In this document: positions 20,222 to 27,709 of the stretch, one piece after another | How positions within the stretch are numbered: position 1 is the stretch's first letter | How the letters are laid out: every line of letters starts with the position of its first letter | Program-made: the position numbers and the translations under genes | Origin: Parachlorella kessleri | Taxonomy: Eukaryota > Chlorophyta > Trebouxiophyceae > Chlorellales > Chlorellaceae | NCBI GenBank assembly: GCA_001598975.1 | Contig: BBXU01001549.1 | Coordinates: forward strand, 1 to 27,709 | Reading direction: 5' to 3' | DNA: 27,709 nucleotides | The notes under the pieces: model-generated | Databases searched by the model: none | Seen by the model: only the letters and a program-made list of their open reading frames with translations | What the model was told of the DNA's origin: nothing

Positions 20222-20544
20222 AGTTCCTATTGATCAATCTGTGGTAAGTACTGCGAACAGGGCAGGCGACAGGGAACAGCCCAGGGGTTCATTGGGAACA
20301 TGCATGGTCCATGCCAAACAAACCACAGATGCAAAGCTGTGTGGTGGGACGTTTTGATGAGCGAGCCCCAGGCGCGTCTCGCCCAAAGAAACTACTGTAG
20401 ATCTGCAGAGCTGGCCATACAGCATTGACATTGATTATTTCGTCAGACAAATTGTAGTGCTCAAGCCAGCATGTCCTTGCGTAAGCACAGTACTGCGTCT
20501 TGAAAACTCCACTGTAGATAATTAGTGCTTATTACCTCGTGCTG

Positions 20545-20549
20545 TTACA
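20545..20549 (-). terminator. Candidate TGTAA polyadenylation signal of CP29
   Basis: TGTAA on the minus strand lies about 375 bases after the CP29 stop codon. It is consistent with chlorophycean 3' ends, but single five-base matches are weak. Confidence 0.35.
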
Positions 20550-20920
20550 GGGGCGAACTGCACGCCGAAAACAACAGCTCACACCCAGCCAAAAAGCAAA
20601 TGCAGCAGATCGCTGAATACATTCCTAAGGGGCAGGACGGCACACACGGTGGGCGCCTGACTTTGGCTGCTATGCGAACCCTGCTGACTACAACGAAGGC
20701 GGCTGGGACCAATGATGTCTGTCAAACGCCTGGTTGTAAAGCAATCAAATGGAACATTCGACAGCCACTGGCCCCAGGGCCCTTCAAACCTCTCAGATAC
20801 AGATTGGACGAGCATATGACGACAGCGGCAAGAAAGGAGTTGATTCTTCTCAGTGTAAGGGTAGCACAACTGTTGCCCCATGCAGGCCTTGGGCTCCCCA
20901 TGAGGACAGGCGCTGGTGGC

Positions 20921-22953
20921 TTAGAAGGACTTGGAGAACTCTGCAGGATGGCAGACAAGCAAGCAGATGGTCAGCATTTTAGGCATTTCATGCGCGAGAT
21001 TGCAGTGAGGCACGTGAGCTGCAAGCGCAAGCTGCGCAGGACTTTCCCCCCAAGCGGAGCTGTCACACAGGACCATGTAAGCAAGCCGGCCCCTCCCGCT
21101 TCCCACCTAAACTCAATAAGAAAGGCACAACTCTCCCCACATCTCCAACCACGGCAGTCAAGCACCTCCATACAAGCAACACCCGCCCGCCAGCCACCCA
21201 TCTGCAAGCCACCGGTACCACCACTTCTTTGGTCGCTGCTGGGGCACCACCAAATGAAGGCCATTTCCTCCACCACCACACAAGGGTTACTGAGGGTTAC
21301 TCACTTGCAAGGCTGCCCAGGGCGCCCTCGCCGGTGAAGGCCGCCTGCGCTGCAAATCCAAAGAAGGCCACCATGGCCAGGCGGGCGTGCCTGATCTCGT
21401 TCTCCTGCAGCTTGAACCGCTGCTCGGGCTTGTCCTCGCCGGCCAGGTTGAGGGGGTCAAAGACGCCGCCGGGGTAGATGCGCCTGACGGGGTCCAGCTC
21501 GGTGTTGCGGTAGATCTCGGCGCCGCCAACCAGGAAGGCCTCGATCCAGCACAGCTGCAGCAGGGAGGGGAGGGCAGACTCGATGCAGGTTGGACAAAGG
21601 AAATGTATGGGCCGCTGGCATACACAGCGCGGTTCCCGATGCGAGAACCTTTGATAACGATCTCAGGTAGCTGCTGCACACGCCCCGCGATACCTTTGCA
21701 CACACTGCGCTGTAACCACTCAAAATGCACCACCCAGCAGGCGCGAGCTGCAACCCTCCAGGACATGCAGCCTCACAACCAAAATCATAAACCATCTGTC
21801 CTGACTTCCAACTCACACCCAACCGCCTGGCTCCCACTGTGGTGGGGTCCCTCACCTGGCTGATGGTGAAGGGCAGGGGCAGGCCCAGGTAGGAGGCGCC
21901 GTCCAGCTCAACCTTGCCGGCGTCCTGCCATGCCACGCCGGTGGTGGCCTCGGCAACGAGCACTCCCAGGCAGGCAAGCATGGCCCAGCGACCGTGAATC
22001 AGCTCGCACTCGCGGAAGCGCTGCAGGCCAAAGACCTCGGAGTAGGGGGACAGGCGGTCCTCGGACACGACGTCGGAGACGGAGGTGAACTTGCCGACAA
22101 CGCCGCCGGGTTTGTTCACGGCCTTGTTCTGGTCCAGGGAGTCCAGCTGCGGCAGTGGGAAGTTCCAGGCCGGTCAGCGACAAAGGAAGCGCCCAGTAGG
22201 GACACCAGCGAGGCACGCCAGAGCACCTTGCGGTGCAGACCGCTGCAGGGCCGTAGAGCAGAGCAAGCCCAAACCCACACGCGGCTCGACTCCTAGCACC
22301 CATCCTGTCCCAAGCCAGGTGTGGTGCTCGGCTAGTGTCCTACCAAACTAACAACTGCTGTCCAGCCCACGGCAACAAAACCCTTGGCAAGGCGCTCCGC
22401 CCACATGTCAGCGCTGCAGCCCCCACACTCCCTTTCCGAGGGCAGATCCCTCCTTGCCAGCCTCCAGACACCTCAAACGGAGCTCCACTTACGTCGACCT
22501 GCAGGTACTCAGCGGGCTTGGACAGGCCCAGTGGATCGAAGCCGCGGTCGCCGGGCAGAGAGCCGTCCAGCCACTCAGGGCGAGTGGTGTTGGGCAGCCA
22601 CAAAGCGTCGCCGCTGTACTGCCTGCAAGAAAAGTCATGCGGTGCCTCCTTCACCACCGGATAGGGTCACATTCGCGTCGCGGGTCTGGCAAACCAGCAG
22701 AACAGCCTCTGTTGATGCGTTCCTAAGGCCTTCACGGCGCTGCTGCTGGAGAATGCGGCCGGTGCTGCAAGCCATGAAGGCTGGCTAGGTCGACAAAGGC
22801 TGCACGCTTTTCGAGCCCGGGACAGCACCTGTAGCCAGCACCGCCCACACGAGTGCCGGTGCCTGCGTTCTTGGCGGCGGCCTTCTTGGCGTTCACGGCC
22901 ACGCTGGGCCTGGCAGACGCCACCCTGGTGCTGGTGAACATGGCCGACTGCAT
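20921..22953 (-). CDS. LHCB4: Chlorophyll a/b-binding protein CP29 (minor photosystem II antenna), 271 aa
   Basis: Five exons: 22829-22953, 22493-22622, 21856-22146, 21305-21554 and 20921-20940. The protein binds chlorophylls and carotenoids in the thylakoid and links the LHCII trimers to the photosystem II core. Diagnostic sequence includes [11 protein letters not shown] joined to [33 protein letters not shown], helix B with [19 protein letters not shown], helix C with [14 protein letters not shown], and helix A with [20 protein letters not shown], then [11 protein letters not shown]. The order and spacing match Chlamydomonas CP29 from the N-terminus to LAKF. After that the tail is short (SKSF) compared with the Chlamydomonas end. 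Exon 5 is only 20 bases; it restores LAKF and supplies the stop. The first donor is a weak GTGCTG, but the splice is confirmed by the [11 protein letters not shown] junction. The N-terminus is the basic, Ala-rich transit-like segment. Confidence 0.97.
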
Positions 22954-23850
22954 GATGGTACTTTTACCTGGCCACCAAGAGACTTCAAGGGACAGCAGAA
23001 CCCAGCAGAGCAGGGGGCAAACTGTGGCTTCCGAAGGCTGGCGAGCTCCTAACTGGGCATCCCTTCAGATCCGGTCTCACCCTATCCTCCCCGCCACGTT
23101 TCCCGCTTGACAGCTGTTCCCAGATAAACAACAGTAAAGCAAGTTGCCAACATAAAGTGTATGTTGGCACGTTTCATCCTGGTTTGTGACCGTAATTGTG
23201 CCCTTGCACACTGTCGCTTGCTGGAGGTGGCTGTCGTCTCATGTTAACCGTTTGCAGGAGTTGTTTCACCTGCAAAAGCCTTTGAACAAGTTGGTTGATG
23301 TGGCACGGGATGCCTTATAACTGCTGCTTACTGGGCAACCTGGGTGTTCAGAACAAAGGCCCATCAGTGGTGTACAAGGATTTGTTAAGTCCTGAGCCTT
23401 GGATTAACCCTCAACAGTGTGCTTGGAGGTGCATCTGGGCAGCAGCCTGTAGACAGTGCCAGATTTTGGGGGGGATACAAAGGTGATAAGCTTGTGAAGT
23501 CTGCCGCACTTGCACCGATGCTGCTACCCGGAATACAGGTCAGACACAGGAGCTGAAAAGGGCCAATCCCCTGCCGATCAAAACCGTTCATTGATCTGTC
23601 GAGAGCTGCCCTGTAGCAAGAGACCATCCAAGAGACTCGAGCCAGGCATTAGTCACATCCTTAGTCAAGCCATTCAGACTGGGGTTACTGGATGGACGAG
23701 TGTTGGATGAACACTTGCTGCGGCAATCACAAATTGCAGTTGCACTACACTGGGTGTGCCTCACACGCTTAAGTTACCGCATGCATTACGGTCCAACACC
23801 TGTGAGGGTGGGTGGCACCGTCAAGTGGTTGCTCCCTGTGGACAGCAGCC
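22954..23850. promoter_or_regulatory. Divergent promoter region between CP29 and DUS3
   Basis: These 897 bases separate two divergently transcribed starts, so they must hold both promoters and 5' UTRs. I see no conserved coding sequence and no unambiguous TATA box or known light-response element. The region is less GC-rich than the flanking exons. Confidence 0.5.
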
Positions 23851-26800
23851 ATGACCCCAGAAGAGCTGGTGGCTCGAGGCGATGCCCCCGTGAAAGTAGA
23901 GTTCGTTCGCAAGGTGGCTCGCATCAGGGTGGATGCCGTGAGCGGCAGTTTGGGGGCTGCAGCCCCACCGACAGCTGTTGAGGGCAACCAGGGGCCTGCC
24001 AAGAAGAAAAGTAAAAACCAGATGAAGAGGGTGAGCCTAGGGAAGGGGGCTTGGATACCACCACCTTCGGTTAGTGGTGGCACATATTTCATCTAATAGC
24101 TAAGAGCACGTCAGGTTGGGTGCAAGTACTGAGCGGGTTATGTGTCTGCGTGCTTTCTGTAATTAGTTGCCCTACAAACCGCTGTAGCCAAAGGCAGGCA
24201 GTCAGGCAGGCAGGCAGGCAGGCATGCTGGCAGTGTATCCGGTCAGCTCGTGTGTTGTTTTGATTAGCCCGCCGCCGGTGGTGGTCGCACGCTGTGCAGG
24301 AGCGTGGCCAGCAGCGCTTTGGCAAGGCGGAGCTGTGCAGCATGCTGGTCATGGGCAGCTGCAGGTTTGGGCAGTCCTGCCGGTGAGGGCGGGGAACGTT
24401 TGTCACACTAGGCTACGCACTCCCAAGCCGCAAAGGCGGAGCTGTGCAGCATCTGTCAAGGATACCTGTCTGTGGTCTGTGTACAACCTATGCGCGGACG
24501 AGGGTGCATTCTTTCGTGGTGTGTACTCTGGTAAAGACATCCAGTCTGGAGGGATGCTTGCCCAGGGCACCTGCTTGCCTGCAACTTTGAAGACTTCCGT
24601 AGTTAGTTGGGGGCGAAGGTGGTTGGTGTACCTAGTTACTGCACCAAAGTAGAGCCACTTTCCGGTGTGACATGGCGGCGTGCCAGCAGGCCAGGCCCCC
24701 ACAACTCTCGGACGGCTTGCTGGCGTGTAAGAGCCTACCTTTACTAATATGAAGGTATTGGTTCATATATGTAATATATAGTGCATCGTTGACGTTATGT
24801 GCAGGTTCAATCATGACGTGGAGGCCTTTCTGCAGGCCAAGCCCCCTGACCTGCCTGGGCCCTGCCCCTTTGACTCCACCGGCGCCTGTCCCTATGGTGA
24901 GCGCCTCTGCAGGTGCTGCGAAGGGTCGTGGTAGTCTGTGTGATAGGGTGGCTCCTTGAACGCGGCTGTAACGTGGCTGTAAGGGTGGGGTTCTGAGGGG
25001 GCCCCCATAGCCACGTGGGGGCCCGCCCGGAGGATGTGCGCTTCCCTGCTGGGGGGAAGCTGCATGGGTGGCGGAACGCGGGCGCAGGGTGCCTAGCCAA
25101 ATGGGTTTGGCCAGTGTGTAAGCGGCAAAGGGGCCCTCCAATGTGCGGAAAAAGAGGGCAAGGAGTTTTCCCTGCGCAGCACGCGGGCGTGCCCTGCCCA
25201 CATAGGCAGACGCAGGTGAGCAGTGTGTTCACCCTGCCCCGGACACCTCCATATGGGGGTCACCTCTCTACAACACGGGTTGTGCTGATATACACACGAT
25301 ATGTGGCCAGTTCTCTTGGTCGGACTTGGTAGTTACTGCGGTGGCCCTCTTGCATTGCAGGCATTACATGCCGGTGGGCCAGCAAGCACCGCCACGCGGA
25401 CCCCCTCTCCCAGCAGGCACAGCAGGAAGGGCAGCAGGCACAGCAGCAGGCTGAGGAGTGTGGTCGGCGTGCCGGTGCACCCCAGCCGGCAGAGGCTCCT
25501 ACAGGCAACGCTCTGCTGGAAGCCGTGCAGGGCGGTGGGTACCCTGCCACGGCAGCGGCAACAGCGCTGCATGGTAGAAACTCTGTTATGGCAGCAGCAG
25601 GGAACATTGGGGTTGAGTCTGTTGAGGCGCTGCCACTGGCTTCTTCTCTGGAAGCTACGATGGGGGCTCCTCCTCAGAGGCAGCCGGCGGGACAGGAGTC
25701 GGAGGCCGGCCTGGCGAATGTTGTTGTCAGGCTCACTGCGCAGCAGGAGGAGGAGGAGTGGAGCGGTGCGGCGCAGGGGGCCTCAAATCCCGGCGCCGCG
25801 CCGCCGCAGGCACAGCAAGAGGAGGGCCAGCAGCGGCGAGCTGCTTCATTTCAGCCGGAGCAGCAGCGGCAGGAGGAAGAGGGGAGGCTGCGGGCTGGGC
25901 AGCAGCAGCAACAGCAGCAGAAACAGCAGGAGGGGCAGGAGGAGCACTCAACTTTGCCTGGGGGAGGTGGGGGCCAGCAGTGGTGGTGGCGGCGCGACGG
26001 CACCATCCCTGGCAGGGTGGTGGGGCCGCTGGCCCTCGGCGAGCCCGTCGTGGAAAGCGTGAATGCTATGGGCAAGGGTCTCCAGTCTGTGCTCAGGTGT
26101 GGGTAGCACTCTTTCAGCCACTCTCCGATAGAAGGCAAGGTTACGTAGTACTCTGCAGTGTGCTCTCCCTTCCACGCCACTCACTGTTTGGTAAGTGGGC
26201 CATCCCACACAGTGACTGGACCCAAGTGGACTCGTTGGTGTGGCCATCATCAGGATAGCACCCTGCAGAGCGTGGGTGTTCAGACATGCTAGGTTCCACG
26301 GCAGGCCCCTCAAGGGGGCACAGCCCCTGGTGTGCCTAGCCCTGCGGAGAGAGTAGCTGTTGGCCTTGTAGCTCGGGTTTCACCGCGTGTGCTAAGCGCT
26401 TGAATGTTGGCCGGGGTGGAGGCCCCGATACGAAAGGGGTTCTGTGGGTACCGCGCTGCTACATCGGCGTTGCGAGCCATACTACAGTCTGTTGCAGCCT
26501 GTGGGTGGGTGGGTGGGCGTGCTAGCCTATGTGAAGTGCCCGCCGACTACATGGAGAGGCGGGGCAGCGGCCTGGGTGCGGTTGTGCTGTGTTTGTTGAG
26601 CTGATCCATTGCGTCTCGGTGCACTTCTGAAGCCTTTCCCCTCCCGTGCTCGCATGTTCATGTAAGTGCCAGTTGCCTGGGCTAGCCGTAGGTAAATGAC
26701 GTTTTGGCCGGGAGTCACATTGACCGGCGCCAAGCTGATTAATAATTGATCTTGAAAGCTCGTGTGACTTGCTTGACGGTGTCACGATTGCTGGATGTGC

Positions 26801-27519
26801 AGGAAGGAGCAGTATGATTTCAGCAGGGCAGACAATGTACTAGCCTCCATGGGGATTACTAACACACGGTCCAAGCACCGCCAGCAGCAGCGGCAGCAGC
26901 GGCGGGAGCAGTGGCGGGGCGGCACAGGCGCTGAGGGGCCCCAAGCACGGCAGGCACAGCATGCAGAGCAACAAGAAGCGCAGCATGCGGAGCAGCAAGG
27001 AGCGCAGCATGGGGTGCAGCAGGGTTTGGTCCAGACCCCGGCAGCGGGTGATACAGCGCCACCAGCAGAGTTGAAAGGGGCGGCAGCCTTGGATGAGGCA
27101 GGAGTGACTAATGGCGTAACCCTGATGACGGACAGTGCGGCATCAAACATAAGCGCGGGCGCAGGCCTCGGCAGCGGCGGTGCACCAAGTGCCAAGCGCG
27201 TGCGTCTCGACAAAAAGAGCCCTGCCCTGCCAGGTGGCGTAGTAGGCGCAGCAGGCGCTGGCCCCCCTGCTGATGCAGTCGTCAGTGATGCATCCTTCTT
27301 GTCAGGGCTGGGGCCGGAGGTGGCTGCTGCCTCCAATGGCACTGCGGCAGCAGCGGCCGAGCCAGCAAAGCAGGCACAGCGGGGCACAGCGGCAGGCAGC
27401 ATGGAGGGTGGGGGCTATATTGAGACCCGGGTGCACCCCAGGGAGAAGACGACAATCGACTTCAGGGATAAGACCTACCTGGCACCCCTGACCACAGTTG
27501 GCAACCTGCCCTTCCGAAG
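23851..27519 (+). CDS. DUS3: tRNA-dihydrouridine(47) synthase, N-terminal part (3' end outside window)
   Basis: Exons 23851-24030, 24300-24382, 24805-24896, 25361-26096 and 26803-27519 give 602 residues before the window ends in an intron. DUS3 is an FMN enzyme reducing U47 in the variable loop of cytoplasmic tRNAs. It starts MTPEELVARGDAPVKVEFVR, typical of the family, followed by a KKKSKNQMKR stretch. Two CCCH zinc fingers follow: C73-x7-C81-x5-C87-x3-H91 and C108-x7-C116-x5-C122-x5-H128. The linker NAMGKGLQSVLRKEQYDFSR corresponds to the conserved helix in plant and animal DUS3. TYLAPLTTVGNLPFRR at the end is the first strand of the flavin-binding barrel. Two low-complexity inserts (roughly residues 129-345, and a second one between about 385 and 565), rich in Gln, Ala and Gly, make this part far longer than in human DUS3L. 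The GTG at 23812 was not taken as start; the ATG at 23851 has a good GCAGCC context. Confidence 0.92.
24193..24224. repeat. CAGG/GGCA simple repeat in DUS3 intron 1
   Basis: About eight units of GGCA, interrupted once by GTCA, end in GGCATGC. This is ordinary microsatellite sequence within the intron. Confidence 0.9.
24431..24452 (+). repeat. Intronic partial copy of DUS3 exon 2
   Basis: AGGCGGAGCTGTGCAGCAT at the end of this segment repeats the exon-2 bases at 24325-24343 (encoding KAELCSM of zinc finger 1). It lies 109 bases downstream, just past the exon's donor. The match is about 20 bases. Confidence 0.65.
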
Positions 27520-27709
27520 GTGAGGGGACGAGCTCCTCTTTTGTAATGCGTAGGGACACAGGCTGAGTGGCTTGAGGCGCTGCTGTGCTAAGCCCGCGTA
27601 CATCTGCACGAGTGCGCCACCCTATAGGGATTCTCAGGCGGAGAGGGTGTACCGCCCCGCCGCGCATGGCGCTTCTGCGTGCATGGCGATTTTTCTACGG
27701 GCCCCGCNC
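27520..27709. other. DUS3 intron running to the window end
   Basis: After the GTGAGG donor at 27520 no in-frame DUS3 sequence continues; the next expected residues (ICKxFGAD-like) are not found. The region contains one ambiguous base, n at 27708. Confidence 0.6.

Larger units (their letters stand above)
19785..20920. other. Intergenic region between gene B and CP29
   Basis: No gene is supported. It contains the gene B upstream motif at 19946, three clustered minus-strand copies of the dispersed repeat (20031-20221) with a fourth fragment at about 20240-20275, and the CP29 3' UTR with a TGTAA at 20545-20549. A 270-codon + strand open frame (20525-21337) is antisense to CP29 and is not counted as a gene. 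Confidence 0.6.

Noticed and set aside
20525..21337. 270-codon open frame on the + strand
   Set aside because: It is antisense to CP29 exon 5 and intron 4, has no recognisable domain, and its composition fits a chance open frame.
25301..26062. Arg/Ser-rich 253-codon frame
   Set aside because: It is an alternative frame of the DUS3 low-complexity exon. The frame at 25361 carries zinc finger 2 and joins both neighbours in phase.
1..27709. CRISPR array, rRNA or tRNA genes
   Set aside because: No regularly spaced direct repeats with unique spacers, no rRNA signatures, and no cloverleaf was recognised. The only array is the spacer-free 25-bp minisatellite.

Overview
The window is nuclear DNA of a green alga (core chlorophyte). 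The reasons are a complete CP29 (Lhcb4) light-harvesting gene closely matching the Chlamydomonas protein, GT-AG introns with GTGAGT-like donors and CTGCAG acceptors in every gene, Ala/Gln/Pro-rich linkers, and TGTAA-type polyadenylation signals. A volvocalean such as a Haematococcus-like alga is plausible, but the species cannot be fixed from this window. The only ambiguous base is n at 27708, close to the window end.

Layout. (1) 309-1681, + strand: the last three coding exons of a sugar-porter (MFS) transporter of the D-xylose/H+ symporter-like group. (2) 3475-4205 and 5775-6540, - strand: two tandem two-exon paralogues of an unrecognised small basic protein (150 and 135 aa). (3) 7461-9071, - strand: an unrecognised three-exon membrane protein with four N-glycosylation sequons. 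(4) 9932-14010 and 14556-19784, - strand: two tandem ten-exon nucleotide-diphospho-sugar transferase-like genes, here called gene A and gene B. Their eight internal exons have identical lengths. Both have an N-terminal signal sequence, a DxD motif and a C-terminal membrane anchor. (5) 20921-22953, - strand: LHCB4/CP29, five exons, 271 aa. (6) 23851-27519, + strand: the 5' part of tRNA-dihydrouridine(47) synthase (DUS3), with two CCCH zinc fingers, running off the right end. All exon models were built by hand from splice signals, reading-frame continuity and comparison of paralogues. Most true frames are split across short exons.

The genes do not form one pathway. The glycosyltransferase pair probably works in the secretory pathway, CP29 in the thylakoid, DUS3 on tRNA and the transporter at a membrane.

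The most unusual signal is structural. At least seven introns, in four genes, carry a diverged partial copy of a neighbouring exon edge, often with its splice site. In the transporter, both ends of one exon are copied outward. In glycosyltransferase gene B one copy is a perfectly framed 30-nt cryptic exon. In gene A the original acceptor of the matching exon has lost its AG. The window also holds a dispersed repeat of about 84 bp in at least eight copies, a 25-bp minisatellite, and a short motif (TTCAGGCGGAT) shared at similar distances upstream of three minus-strand genes.
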